Source of the DNA: Lophium mytilinum
Lineage: Eukaryota; Ascomycota; Dothideomycetes; Mytilinidiales; Mytilinidiaceae
DNA: 64,000 bases
Assembly: GCA_010093605.1 (NCBI GenBank)
Contig: MU004189.1
Location: 255,834 to 319,833, forward strand
Direction: 5' to 3'
Shown: positions 1 through 11,397 of the stretch, piece after piece
Numbering within the stretch: position 1 is the first letter of the stretch
How the letters are laid out: each line of letters starts with the position of its first letter
The notes under the pieces: model-generated
What the model was told of the DNA's origin: nothing
What the model saw: the letters and a program-made list of their open reading frames with translations, nothing else
Database searches by the model: none
Program-made: the position numbers and the translations under genes

Positions 1-1514
1 TGCAGCGAGCGAGACTGACATGCACCCAAGCAGAAGGCACCACGACACCACCATTTCGGTGGGAAGGTGTTACAACCCCACCAATTCCATCGTCGTCCCC
101 CTGCTTCGCACCCGACTCGATGGACATCTCGCCTCTCCCCCACAAGGCGCCCTTCTCGTTCGTCAGTGATCTGAGCATTCCATCGCCCACCCCGGAGTCG
201 AGAAACGATTGCGAGGACATGCTGTCGCCATGCACACTTCCACCAGCGAACCCTCTCCTGGAGGTCCCTAGGCCTGTGTCTGCTGCAGAGTATGTTGGTT
301 GAACCTGCTGTTGTAGACGAGTACTGATCTTTCATAGTCGTAGGAAGTCGGCCCTGCTCCGACCTTCCCTTTCACGTACCAAGAACTGGTCTACCAACAC
401 AGTATCCCTCAAGACAAAGGAGAACCCATGTCCACCTTTCAGATTCGGGTTGGGACAGAGCGGGCTATCGAATTCGTCGACACCCACGCTTGACGAGTGC
501 TTCGCTGCCTCTCCACCACAGGACCGGAAGATGTTCGGAGGTCCCCTCATGGGCGCCCCAAAGCCCAAGCAGCCTTTCACCCTCAATCCTAGCTTCGGTC
601 GTGGGAATGGCTCGCCGTTGAGTGCACACATCCGAAAGCCTGCTGGAGTTCCTTCCCGGCGCCCCAGCAAGTTCAGGAGATCTCTCAGCATGTACGAAAA
701 CCCCGGGGATATCATGAACCAAGACAAGGAGAGCTATTCTTCTACTACGCTCAACCCTGTGATGGATGTGTGTGATGACACGCCGGCTCTTCGGCTACCT
801 CATTTCGTACCTGCGAACGAACCCGACAGCATCCCGCGTATATCTGATACCACATTAATCAGCGTTCTTGACGGCGAATTCAATCATGTCTACGACAAGA
901 CGGTCATTGTGGACTGCCGTTTTGAATATGAATACAAAGGTGGCCACATCGACGGGGCTATTAACTTCTGCGAAAAGGAGCAGCTTGCCGAGGAACTCTT
1001 CAACCAAGTCTCACCACCCAACACACTACTAATTTTCCACTGCGAGTACTCCGCGCACCGCGCACCCCTAATGTAAGTTCTTCATACCTACTTGTTGATG
1101 ACTCATCTAACCCATCGCAGGGCCAAAGCTATCCGTGGCAGAGATCGTGAAGTCAACATTGAAAGCTACCCTCGTCTTACCTATCCCGAGGTATACATTC
1201 TCCAGGGTGGCTACAGTTCTTTCTACGAATCGCACCGGCCCCGCTGCATAGGGGACTACTTGCGAATGGACGCCAAGGAGCATGAAAGCGCTTGCGAGCG
1301 CGGTATGAACAAACTCCGCCAGCGTACAAAACTAAACCGGGCCCAAACATTTGCATTTGGTCAGCAACAGTTTGGCCAGCAGTCCTGTCAGATGGAAGAC
1401 AGTCCCACTGCGCACAGCAGATCTAAAACCGGCGGTATCCTTCCGATGGGAATGGAGTCCGATAATTGCTTTAATCCTGGACGATACGGCACTCGTCGAA
1501 TGGCCTCGTATTAG
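1..1514 (+). CDS. cdc25: Cdc25/NimT M-phase inducer tyrosine phosphatase, 5' end outside window
   Basis: Dual-specificity phosphatase that removes inhibitory phosphate from Cdk1 to trigger mitosis. The frame is open from base 3 to the first splice site with no convincing start; the segment around MDISPLPHKAPF matches an internal part of Aspergillus NimT as I remember it, so the true start lies upstream and the ATG at 120 is probably internal. Exons are about 3-289, 338-1072 and 1121-1514, giving introns of 48 and 48 nt. The rhodanese/Cdc25 domain includes DCRFEYEYKGGHI and the catalytic loop HCEYSAHRAP (C-x5-R: Cys, then Arg of the P-loop). The C-terminus ends RRMASY, as is typical of fungal Cdc25, and the long N-terminus is Ser/Pro-rich and probably a phosphorylation target. 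The family call is firm; the exact first splice acceptor (337 or 343) is not. Confidence 0.93.
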
Positions 1515-2723
1515 GTCGACGAGACCAATGACCGAACACAATGCTTATGGCGAACGGATTTACGGAGTTATTGATGGACCACTTTTCCCTGATTTCAGCA
1601 TTACGGCGTTGCGAGCAGATTCCGGTCCTATCCTTGCGGCGTTCAAGCGGCGACCTTTTGCTATTGCTCGTGGAGAGCTACTCTTGGCTTCTTGGTCTGC
1701 TTCCGGAGAAGTACTCAATTGCTCCTGGTCCTGCGATCGATACCTCCGGGACAAAACTTGGAGTCTTGTTCTACTTCTTAGCTCTTTAGAGCTCCTTTTT
1801 TTGCATCACATTACTCGCGGGAACTGTACCTCTCCAGGCACTTTGTCCAGGAGGTCGGTACTGTTGGCGCAGCTGTTGCCTGCTGCTTCGCGATCTTCAG
1901 ATTTCCTTTGTTTCTTCCTCGTCGACATTACTCCTATGATCATCACAAACATCAGCACTGCTCTCATGACGCATGTTGCAACACTGCACGCTCATGACGA
2001 ACTACTTCTCCGGCCTCTGCGCCCCACCCAGTTCACACAAACGGTACACACTCCGCCTACCTTTCTCATCCTGTCTCGAGAAGCTTTCTACACAATTCGC
2101 CCGGCTCTTTATCTACCTCACCGCGTTCCTATTGCAAACAGATACCCTTCAAACCCCCCAAAACCCCCCCTTTTATACCAACCCCCTCTTCTTGGCATGT
2201 TTCTTCACAGGCCATCCAAAAAGGACGGACTACCCACTTTTTCTGCTGCTTTCCACTTTCCATGGTTCCTGTTGTACTTATCTGCTGTCTTGTTCTTGCC
2301 GGACGGGGAGGGCGTGTAGATGCTACAACGGCTGTATATACCGCGTGGAGGAAGGCTCGGAGATTGGGGAGCCCTTTTCTTCCTGCCGCTGTGGAGAGAG
2401 AAGAGTGATGGTGGTGGTAGGCGAGGATGCCTCGTCGTTGTAATGGGTGGAGTGGGGGTTGGTGACATGATGGTGATCTGGTTGTTTCGTCGTTAGAGCT
2501 GAATTGGAAGATGTTACAAATGAGTTGAGGTGTCTATGGATGACGTGATTGGTTTTGGTGAACATGTGAATTGCATTCAGATGCTGGGTGCTTATTTACC
2601 CACTCATGGGACGGTCATCTCACGGTCACAGCCATGCGATGGGTAGCGTCTCTTCATCTAAGATTCGGTTTGTTCAAGGGCCTTACTGTCCATGCACTAA
2701 TCCTTTCCGGCTCCTTTTTCATA
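1515..2723. other. Gene-free stretch downstream of cdc25
   Basis: No supported gene. Open frames here (for example 1351-2319 +) run over the 3' end of cdc25 and then through pyrimidine-rich sequence with no recognisable domain. Probably the cdc25 3' UTR followed by spacer. Confidence 0.5.
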
Positions 2724-2885
2724 CATTACTCCCATTACTCCCATTACTCCCATTACTCCCATTACTCCCATTACTCCCATTACTCCCATTACTCCCATTA
2801 CTCCCATTACTCCCATTACTCCCGTTACTCCCATTACTCCCATTACTCCCATTACTCCCATTACTCCCATTACTCCCATTACTCA
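2724..2885 (+). repeat. 9-bp minisatellite, about 18 units
   Basis: About 18 head-to-tail copies of CATTACTCC, nearly perfect; one unit near 2822 reads CGTTACTCC. Because the unit is a multiple of three, it leaves artefactual open frames in several phases (HYS, LLP and NGS repeats on the two strands). Confidence 0.97.
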
Positions 2886-3007
2886 TCCTACACCTCCCCT
2901 TCCTTGCACTCAGCCACCGCCTAGTGGCCTTATCTCGAACCATCAGACCCCATCCCAACTCCTGCCCGCCTTCATTAGAAATAGAACCCACGCAGCGTAC
3001 CCCGCCG

Positions 3008-3640
3008 CATCTATGAAAACCTGATCCCCACGGTTAGGTCTAGGACTCTTTCCAGCATAAGCGGCGGGAGTGTCAAACAAGCAGACACGCCGCGTAGGCA
3101 CTTTACGTCTATAAAAACCTTGCTCCGCGCCGTCAGATCTGGGAGTATTTGCAGCTCAAGGGGCGAGAGTGTGGAGGAGTGGTATATAGGCACCTTATTA
3201 CGCGTGGGGTATGCGGCGTTTATAAGGGTTGGATTTATGCGGTTGGATTGGTGATGATTTGTAGTATAAGGGGCGGGAGTGTCTACTAAGGATATATGGT
3301 GTAGTACGCCGCGTAGCATGCTACGTCTATGACTCGATTCACACGGTTAGATTAGTAATTTCTTGTAACATTAGACGCGGAAGTGCACACGTCAAGCAAA
3401 TACCCCGTAGCGCCTAGCGTGGACACTGCGTCTTGGAGAATTTGACTCACGCGGTTAGATTCGTGATTCTTTGCAACTTATGGAGCGAGAGCGTGTAGAA
3501 GTAGTTACTATATACATCCAGTGTGGTACACTTTGTGGCACGCTGCGTCTATGAATATCGGATTCACGAGGTTGGATGTGGTGCTCTCTGCAACTCGACG
3601 AGCGGAAGCGGGGAGGAGGACACGCTGTGTGAGCCCCTAC
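3008..3640 (+). repeat. Diverged tandem array, six units of about 105 bp
   Basis: Six units start near 3008, 3107, 3212, 3322, 3427 and 3544. Each begins with a variant of GCGTCTATGA, continues through a variant of CACGCGGTTAGAT, then TTTGCAACT and GGGGCGGGAGTGT, and closes with a GCCGCGTAGC-like segment. Units have diverged substantially from one another. Related sequence recurs at 63850-64000, so this is a dispersed family rather than a single-locus satellite. No coding potential was recognised. Confidence 0.8.
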
Positions 3641-4154
3641 GCAGCTGCGCTGCCGTAGCCCTCGACGTGCAAGAGCTGGGGGAGATGCAGATGCGTCTCT
3701 CCGCACCTATTCCCGGCCTGGAGGAGTGGGAGGTGGCGGTGGTATTGAGACTGGTACTTGTGGTAGACTATATGTTTGACTTCGAACCATTCCCTTGGTC
3801 TAGCTTACTTCGGCATCCTGTAATCAGGCTATACTAGGTGCCGTAGAGTCTATTTTAGGCGGAGGCGGAGGGGGTATGGATGTTCGTCGACGAATTCCTT
3901 GTCTTGGAGGATGGGTGCCAGGGCCTAGTCGAGGAGGTGACGAAGTTGGGGCTTCTCGTGGATCAGGTTCAGCTTCTTGTTGTGAGTGTGATGAAGCTCG
4001 AGGCTCACGAGGAGGGGCTGGCTTCTCAGGCAGCGGAAGTGGCGGTGGCGGTGGTGTATTTCCAGACCGAACGTATGTGAATTCGTCGGTTTCACCACTA
4101 TAGTGAGTGGTAGGCTGTCAGCGAAAGCACGTCAAGATTCAGGAATTGTACTTA
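3641..4154. other. Spacer after tandem array, no supported gene
   Basis: GGAGG-rich sequence with short overlapping open frames (3876-4103 and 3880-4080 +). The latter would give a Val/Glu-rich, coiled-coil-like 66-residue peptide but has no homology I recognise and sits directly beside the repeat array. Nothing is called. Confidence 0.4.
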
Positions 4155-5039
4155 CTAGTCAAAGTGGTTTACAGTGGTCACGCGACGCACTAACTCCATA
4201 AGCCATTTCTCTTCCTCTGTTATACCAAGCTGCTCTGTGACTAGCTGCTTCAATGGCTCCGCGTATTCAGGATCATAAGGGTTGAGAAACGACAAGGTAA
4301 GTGGCTCAAAGAACCTTGGGAATAAGCCCGCGCAACCAAAGTCGACTACACATATCGATCTGTCCTCGAGCATGATCATGTTCCGACGGCAGAGGTCCAA
4401 GTGGCAAAATACAAGGGCTTGGGATGTAAGGTCTATGTTCGTAGATAAACCATGCTCGAGAACGCGGTTCCGTTCTTCTTCAGTTTTGGATAGTCTTAGA
4501 CGTTTTTCTTCTATCTGACGGCGCACTTCAAGTCTCTTGTTTAACCAGGTATTCATGTCTTCGATGCACGTGAACACAGTGCGAGTGCCATCTATGCCCC
4601 AGAGATAGCCGTGTAGCTTACCACCACCAATGGGCCCTGGGACCTGGCCGCCAGATATGGTTCCAAAGTGAGTGATGATACTGGCCACGCGTGGTATGAT
4701 GTCGGTGTGCACGGTGAGGTCAAGGTCGTCCAAAGTCCAGCCGCGGAAGTACTCCATGAAAATATATCCGATCGGAACTGTGCCTGACGTATCCGTGAAG
4801 AAGCGGTACACTTCGGGAGTGCGAACTATGCTCTGGTTGATATGCTGGTGCGCGAACTCAAGCGTGGCAAACTCCTGTGCAGTCACTCCGAATCCATATT
4901 TGACTGCTATTTTCTCAGATATTCTGACTACTACCGTGCCTTCTTCAAGGCCGCCGGCGAGATTGTCGGCTCTCATGCGTTGGACGTAGTCCTTGAGCCG
5001 CTCCTCGCTGGTTGTGCGGACTTCCCATATCATTGCCAT
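4155..5039 (-). CDS. Aminoglycoside phosphotransferase-like (APH/CHK) kinase-domain protein
   Basis: Single-exon protein of the large fungal APH family (kinase-like fold, substrate unknown). Visible features: a beta-strand region VVRISEKIAVKYG with the ATP-binding Lys, a hinge region FMEYFRGWTLDD, the catalytic loop HLDLCRRNMIM (the HxDxxxxN motif) and the metal-binding segment VVDFGCAG (a DFG-like motif). All key kinase residues are present, so it should be active. The frame stays open upstream to 5381, but those 114 residues are Ser/Leu-rich with no similarity to the family; I therefore chose the Met of MAMIWEV at 5039 as start, giving about 294 residues. Transcribed divergently from sld5, with about 680 bp between the starts. 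Confidence 0.75.
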   Translation of the reverse strand: MAMIWEVRTTSEERLKDYVQRMRADNLAGGLEEGTVVVRISEKIAVKYGFGVTAQEFATLEFAHQHINQSIVRTPEVYRFFTDTSGTVPIGYIFMEYFRGWTLDDLDLTVHTDIIPRVASIITHFGTISGGQVPGPIGGGKLHGYLWGIDGTRTVFTCIEDMNTWLNKRLEVRRQIEEKRLRLSKTEEERNRVLEHGLSTNIDLTSQALVFCHLDLCRRNMIMLEDRSICVVDFGCAGLFPRFFEPLTLSFLNPYDPEYAEPLKQLVTEQLGITEEEKWLMELVRRVTTVNHFD

Positions 5040-5715
5040 TGACGGCTCAAAGACTGTGCGGTGCGGGTGAATTAAAGGAGTGGGTGATGTTCTTGTGAGT
5101 GGCAGAAGGAATGAACAGCGATATACTGAAGTACGACAGCTTGAGAGAGCTCTTGAGGAGTATGCTGTAGCTACATGGAAGTTTCTTAGAAGCCGTTCAT
5201 TGGAGCGAACAAAGAGGCTGATTGAAAGAGGAAGGCTAACATTGAAGGCCTCGATGCGGTGTAGGAAGGAAGACAAGAGGGCTGTAAGAGAAATTCCGAT
5301 AATGTGTTGTTTGAGTGTATCTGTGGTAGATATTAAGAATGTAGCGTAAGTAGAGCCCAGCACCAGCTCTTTCTCCTTCACAGTGATGAAAATCGTGGTG
5401 TTGCATTTGCTTTGACGGGAGTGCGGTTCAAGCCCTCTTTCTTCTTCGCCAGATCTCGAGACTTGGAATCAGCCTCGCAGAACACTTTTCAACTCCTCTA
5501 GATAAACTATCAGGAAGCCCTTCACCGTCGTTTCATGCACTCCACAAGTTGCATCAACAGACGTGAAGTCAGACGGCACTAACGCCCGCTCCCGTTCACC
5601 CCTCAGCCCCACACCTGCGATCTGCCCCACTCACCTTAATTTCACTCACCACCACCGCACCCCACGCGCCCAATCCGTTTTCCCAGCGCACACATGACGC
5701 GCCTAAAACACGACC
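5040..5715. promoter_or_regulatory. Divergent promoter between the APH-like kinase and sld5
   Basis: Shared upstream region of two divergent genes. The sld5-proximal 200 bp is C-rich and T-poor (CCACCACCGCACCCC and similar), as is usual for fungal 5' UTRs. No TATA box is obvious. Confidence 0.4.
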
Positions 5716-6511
5716 ATGGATATCGATGATATCCTCGCCGAAGCCCTGCACGTCTCCGCGCCCCAGGAAACCCTCGACCTCCAGGAACTGACCCGCGCAT
5801 GGGTCGCCGAGCGCGTCGCGCCGGAGCTTTTGCCGTACCCGGACGCATTGATGGAGAGGGTGTTAGGGCGGATTAGGAGGCAGGTGGGTTACCCAATTGC
5901 TCTGGAGCAGTGGAAGAAGTTTGGACGCTGAGCAGGGCTAACGCGTGTATTTGGGTAGATTGAGACTGTGGAAGAGCAGACGGGAAATATGGACCCGAAG
6001 ACGAACTTCAAGCTTATTGTGATCCAGACGGAGTTGGAGAGGTTCAAGTTTCTTGTGCGGTCGTTTTTGAGGGCGAGGGTCGCGAAGGTGAGGAAGTCGC
6101 TCATCTTTCCTATGGATTCGCGTCCTTTGGTAATACATAGCTAACATAGTGGTGTCTTAGATTGATAAATACCCTCTCCATGTACAACAGAATTCCGCCG
6201 AATACCTGTCCTTGAGCGAATCGAAATATCTCACGGCACACCAGAATCTACTCGCCTCGCATTACCAGTCTTCCTTCCTTTCGCAGTTTCCGAATTCGTT
6301 GCAGAAGCTGGATGATACGCAGGGCGGGATTAGCATGATCGACGCACCGGATCCGGACACGGCGGTCTTCTGCAGGGCATTAAGGGATGTCGGGGAAATC
6401 AATGTTGTGGGGACTGGGAGAGCGTTCGTAATGAAGAGGGGCGATGTTAGAGTTGTAAGATGGAGTGCTATTAAGGAAAAGGTCTTGGCTGGAGACATTG
6501 AGTTGGTGTGA
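5716..6511 (+). CDS. sld5: GINS complex subunit Sld5
   Basis: Sld5 (GINS4) is part of the GINS tetramer, which with Cdc45 and Mcm2-7 forms the CMG replicative helicase. Three exons, 5716-5883, 5959-6087 and 6161-6511, encode 215 residues. Motifs seen: N-terminal [10 protein letters not shown], the helical A-domain stretch [40 protein letters not shown] and then [16 protein letters not shown] and IDKYPLH, and the C-terminal B-domain ending [18 protein letters not shown]. Introns are 75 and 73 nt and in frame. Length is normal for the family. Lies back-to-front between two metabolic-type genes; 3' end 174 bp from the convergent dienelactone hydrolase gene. Confidence 0.95.
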
Positions 6512-6685
6512 TTGTGGGCATTGCATGGAGTTTGGAGCAATTGGGGGGCAATGGGACAAGATCTTATGAAGCCATGAGACTGTTCGAAATCCATAATCTC
6601 GTTTTGGAAGTACAGTGCCAGCCGTATCCACCCAAACGCCCGAGACACATGCAAAAGACAGCGGACCCAAGACCTGGAGAGACAC

Positions 6686-7991
6686 TTAGTGGCCTTGTAT
6701 CCAACCGAGCATCTGTCCAAACGCTTGTGTTTGAGACTTCTTGATGTTCGGGTCTTCGTAGTCGCCTAGGACAGCGAAACCATGGGGCACACCTGAGAAT
6801 ACTTGGATCTCGTGCTCGATGCTGTTCTTCTCGAGGCCCTTCCGCCCTTCCTCCAGCACATCCTCGGGGAATAAGGGATCGTCCTTGACGCAAGCCATGT
6901 AGAGCGGTACTTTGACCGCCTCAATCTCCTCTTGCGCGACCATAGTACCTGCTCATGTAAGTGAACGAAGTCGAGAGCTAGGGATAGCCTTACCGTGAGC
7001 AATTGCACCAGCCTTGATGACTGGGGCATTTTTAACTACCCCTTGTTCCTCGTCTCCGGGCGCAGCCTGGCCCCATGCCACAGTATCGGGGTGCTCTCCG
7101 GCCAGTATCACAATATACTTCGCCCCGAAGCAGTACCCGACACCGTATATGCCACCACCGTTCGCAACGGCATCTGCGAACTCCTCTTTGGCTCCTTCAA
7201 TGACCTTGTGTAGGATCGGTAGAACCTTCTCGGGGGTGTGTCGGGCCAGCCACATATCGATCAGGAAAGACTTCGCGGTCTCGCCTACACGGAGCTTGAT
7301 TTGTTCGATGACGGAAGGATGCTTGTCATGGGCGCTCTGGTCAACGCTATTCGGGGCTGGGTCACCTCCAAATCTACGAAAAGTCAATTGACTTTGACGA
7401 GATTGAGGAGTTCAGAGGACTGACTGATCAGGCATAACCACCAAGAATCCCTCAGATGCGTATTTGTCTGCCTGTAGTTGATTGTTCGCAGACTTAACGC
7501 CGGTTCCGCCGGTCAATAGGAGTAGGAGCTTCGAGGGCGAATGAGGATAATCGGCGGGCTTGGAGATGTAGACCTGAGAAGCCGTTAAAAACTAATAGCT
7601 TTTGGGGACCTATCATGTTCTTACATCTACGCCTCCAAGCTTGGATATTTCCTACGACACATGAGCTTTAGAATATTGTTCCGAGCTTCTTTGAGGAATC
7701 TTAGGAGGAACCAACGCCAGTGGGGACCTCGCCCGAAGCTACATCGCTGTTAACAGACGTTCAGGATATTGGCTCATAATGCGTACGGGTTGGTCTGTCT
7801 GTTGTGCAGTGTTCCTATCCATCGTTAGCTATTCGTCCATATGTGACGTCTGGCGTGAGCAGTCTTACGCCCATGCTGGCCCCCGCTTGAGCTCTCGTGT
7901 CGCCAGGAAAGAGGCTCTGTTCTGCGCCTTCAGCGGCAGTAGGTTGCGCATCGCTCTCCGGAGCTCTGGTAGCAACTTCGTCGTCGGCCAT
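6686..7991 (-). CDS. Dienelactone hydrolase family protein
   Basis: Alpha/beta hydrolase, cytosolic by appearance; substrate unknown. Five exons can be joined without a frame break: 7991-7869, 7651-7625, 7573-7425, 7373-6994 and 6948-6686, giving 313 residues. Junctions read MG/EISKLGGVD/VYISKPADYPHS, then VVMPDQ/FGGDPAPNS, then GAIAHG/TMVAQEE. Catalytic triad of the DLH family is visible: Cys in GYCFGAKY, Asp in CVKDDPLFP and His in GVPHGFAV. Intron 1 is long for this window (217 nt) and exon 2 is a 27-nt micro-exon. An in-frame upstream Met at 8063 is an alternative start. The start region faces rfa1 (about 420 bp between starts), suggesting a shared promoter. Confidence 0.87.
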
Positions 7992-8413
7992 GGTGAGTGC
8001 GGGTGATGTTCGTGGTGCGAGAGTTGTTTCACTGTTCGAGCACCGCACCCCTTGCCCCGCCATCCTTCCAATGGCGGGGTTTCGAAAGTGGCAGTTGCAC
8101 CTCCAACGTCCTTTCTATGTGAACAGACAGCCAATAGTTAGCGTGTAAAATACTGCCCGCTGTCTCATTCAATTCAAGCCATCTCTAAGTCCCACCAAAC
8201 ACGAGTTTCTATCTGGAGGTAGTCGGTCTGGACATTCAAGGGTATGTAAAACTGCTGGTAATTGACATCACGTGATTGGGACACGAACCACAAATCCGAA
8301 GTCGCGTCGCGTCAATCCACCATTTCTCTCCCGCCACAACCTCCACATCTTGCTCCAGCATTCACGCCCTCACCTCACCTCTCTGAGATACAACGCCCAA
8401 AAGTCTTGCAATC
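7992..8413. promoter_or_regulatory. Divergent promoter between dienelactone hydrolase and rfa1
   Basis: Intergenic region serving two divergent starts. The rfa1-proximal part contains GTCGCGTCGCGTC near 8300, a tandem CGCGTC that resembles an MluI-cell-cycle-box-like element (inference only), and a C-rich leader before the ATG. Confidence 0.35.
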
Positions 8414-10528
8414 ATGGCCGAAGCAGCAATCAGCCAGGGTTCGCTCAGGTAAGGCTTTCAGATTGCCACATCAGGCTGCCCTTCTCATCATTATATACAG
8501 GGCGATCTTCGAGCGAGGCATCGAGGCAGCGCCCAGCCCGGTCATGCAATGCGTCCAGATCAAGCCGATGGATTCAAAGACTGGCGGTGAAGCCCAGAGA
8601 TACCGTGTTGTGCTGAGCGACATTCAGAACTTCATCCAGACTATGCTGGCAGCACGTTTGTACCTCATTGGCCTGATCAAAGATGAGGGGAATGCTAAAC
8701 TGCGGCAGCGCTGGCGCCCTTGGTAACCGAAGGGACGCTCAAGAAGGGCTCTATCGTGAGACTGAAGCAGTTCCAACCCCAGGCTGTCAAGGGACGACAG
8801 TAGGTATTCCCTTGCCTCTCGTTTCACTGTCGGTCTAACCCCTAGCAAGGATTCTGATACTTGTCGATGTGGAGGTGCTGGAAGAATATGGCGAGCTTGA
8901 GAAGCTCGGGATGCCAGTCCAGCTGGAGACCACCGAGCCTGTGGATCAGAAGCCACAGCCTGCAGCTATCTCCGGCAACAACTTCTACGGGAACCAAGGG
9001 AATGGCAACACCAAACCACAAGGCCGATCGTTACCATCTCATCCACAACCCAACTCCGAGCACGCTAGCTTGTATCCGATCGAAGCTCTCTCGCCATACG
9101 CGCACAAATGGACCATCAAAGCGAGGTGTACACAAAAAGGAGAGATGAAGACGTGGCAGAACAAGAACGGGATGGGCAAGCTGTTCAGTGTGAACTTGCT
9201 GGACGAATCTTCAGAGATTCGAGGGACCGCTTTCAAGGAAATCGCCGATGATCTTTACGATGTGTTCCAAGTAGGAACGGTTTACTACATCTCAAACTGC
9301 AAAGTAGTCTTTGCGAAGAAGCAGTTCTCAAACCTGCCCAACGACTACGAACTGCACTTCGAGAGGGACTCGACGGTAGAGAAGGTACAGTGACTTCATT
9401 CATTCTAACATTGGTTTGAATGACTGGCGCTAATCTCACGCAGACCGAGGACCAAGAGGGTGCTCCAAAAGTGCGCTACAATTTCACCAAAATCGGATCT
9501 CTAGACGCAGTAGAGAAGGATAGTACGATCGATACCGTTGGCGTACTCAAAAACGTCGGAGATGTGGAGGAGATCATCGGAAAAAACAGCAACAAGCCCT
9601 TCTCAAAGCGCGAGTTGACGTTGGCCGATGACACTCTCACATCTGTCAGGCTCACAATTTGGGGTAACTCAGCGATGACTTTCGATGCTCCCTTGGAGTC
9701 TGTCATTGCCTTCAAAGGGGTCAAAGTTTCCGACTTTGGTGGTCGAAGTCTGAGCTTGTTAAGCTCTGGATCCATGGACGTTGATCCCGATATCGACGAA
9801 GCGCACAAGCTCAAAGGATGGTACGATGCCGAAGGCCGACAGGGAAATTACACTAGCCACGCAGGCCTGGCGGGGAACACTGGCGGCAGAAAGCAAGAGT
9901 ACAAGACTGTCCAGCAAGTCAAGGACGAAGAGGCTGGCTTAGGCGAGGAAACTGTCTACTTCAACCTCAAGGCTTCGATTGTCTACGTAAAACAGGACAC
10001 ATTCGCCTACCCTGCCTGCTCAAACGACGTCGATGGTAGAACGTGCAACAGGAAAGTTGTTGAAGACAACCCCGGAGAATGGCGTTGCGAGAGGTGCTCC
10101 ATCGCACATCCACGTCCAGTGTACAGATACATCATGTCTGCCAACGTCAGCGACTACACTGGTCAACTCTGGTTGAGTCTGTTTGACAAAGAGGGAACGG
10201 TGGTGATGAATATGACTGCAGATCAGTTGACGGAGATGAAGGCGAGCGACGAGGACCAGGGCACCACGGTGAGCCACGACGCGTTCCTGGAAGCTACTTG
10301 CAAGACGTACGACTTCCGCGTCAGAGCAAAGATGGAAACTTTCCAAGACACTCCAAGGTAACAGCCACCCTTTTATGACACTTAACGATATCTGCTAAGG
10401 ATTTTACTAGGGTTCGGTATCAAGTGCAATTCATCAACCAACTCGACTTCAAGAGAGAGTGTGCTCGGCTCATCGAGACGCTGAAGAAATACGACATCAA
10501 GTCAGAGGATAGTCTGTTCGTCCACTAG
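8414..10528 (+). CDS. rfa1: Replication protein A 70-kDa subunit (Rfa1)
   Basis: Largest subunit of the single-stranded DNA-binding heterotrimer RPA, needed for replication, repair and recombination. Six exons: 8414-8448, 8501-8655, 8709-8799, 8850-9384, 9444-10357 and 10411-10528, giving 615 residues, normal for the family. N-terminal domain starts MAEAAISQGSLR/AIFERG with the conserved VLSDIQNFIQTML; the OB-fold region follows after a Pro/Asn linker, with YPIEALSPYAHKWTIKARC opening DBD-A; DBD-C carries the zinc ribbon, Cys residues in YPACSNDVDGRTC then RCERC. The C-terminal helix region ends KKYDIKSEDSLFVH. First exon is only 35 nt. The short exons 1-3 make the 5' end easy to mis-annotate. 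Confidence 0.95.
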
Positions 10529-11397
10529 CGAACGACTACGGCACCACAACCGACTTGACACCTAGTCCCCTGCCAAAGTCCGCTTGGACATCAGCAAATC
10601 GGATATGCAGGATAGTGTCTGCACGACCCGAACGCTGATATAGCAAGCACTCCGAATCCCTCCTCCGGACTCGAGTATCCCTGAATACTTATCTCGATAT
10701 TTGTGCCGCGCCATGGCATCACGTTTGTGATTTCCTTGTCTATTTCCCTAGTTTTGAAGGGGTTATGAGCCTTTCCCCTGTTTCTTATGATTGCGGAATC
10801 ATTCCGCGCTCGGAGCTGTATGATGTTTTCACGTGGATATGGCAAGAGGAAAGTAGATATGGATGGAGTGAGACTTCGATCCTTTACTTAGCAGTCGTAA
10901 TGTGCAGCCTGCGAGCTTTGTCATCACGTCTCTCCCGATGACCCTTTTTGCCGTTGGTGACTGGCGTACAGGTGAAGCCGAGAAGCCGGTAAGCTGCTTG
11001 ATATTTAGGGCGGAATTGGCTTACTCAGGTATCAATCGTTGCACGACCACGACCTACCACAAATTGCGCTGCATAACTGGCCTCATGCTGGATTAAAGTT
11101 GAAGGAAAGCTTGCGGATCAATGCCCCGCTCCGCAATGCTCCGCAGGTGACCTTTCCCGATCTGGCACCTAGCTTGGTGGAGCTTAAACCGCGTCATACT
11201 TTATAAATATTTCACGCCCGTCAAGCTCTCCTCTCTATACTCAACATAGCAAACTCCAATCGAGATTGCTGCTCTCCTGCAAATCCATATTTCGGCCTCT
11301 AATCTGTTGTTCTTTCTCAAATCACAAGCTTCTACAACCTCAGGAAGCTGCTTTTCTGCCCCACTTGGGACCCCCAATACCCCAAACATCTCCCAAT
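10529..11397. other. Spacer and promoter upstream of the quinone oxidoreductase
   Basis: No gene recognised. The proximal part includes a TATA-like TTATAAATAT at 11201-11210, about 190 bp before the start of the next gene, followed by a pyrimidine-rich leader. Confidence 0.45.
11201..11210 (+). promoter_or_regulatory. TATA-like element
   Basis: TTATAAATAT lies 188 bp upstream of the oxidoreductase ATG and is followed by a CT-rich stretch, a plausible core promoter arrangement. Confidence 0.4.

Noticed and set aside
1351-2319. 322-residue plus-strand open frame
   Set aside because: Overlaps the 3' exon of cdc25 in another phase and continues through pyrimidine-rich spacer; no domain.
2724-2885. 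Possible CRISPR-like repeat
   Set aside because: Repeats are contiguous with no spacers, and the sequence is eukaryotic.
2571-3016. Plus- and minus-strand frames coding HYS, LLP, MGV and NGS repeats
   Set aside because: Artefacts of the 9-bp minisatellite, whose unit length is a multiple of three; no flanking coding sequence.
3876-4103. Short Gly/Ser/Arg-rich and Val/Glu-rich frames
   Set aside because: Two overlapping frames in low-complexity GGAGG-rich DNA beside a tandem array; no conserved motif.
5040-5381. N-terminal extension of the APH-like kinase
   Set aside because: Open but Ser/Leu-rich and unlike the family, which begins near the chosen Met; kept as a noted alternative.
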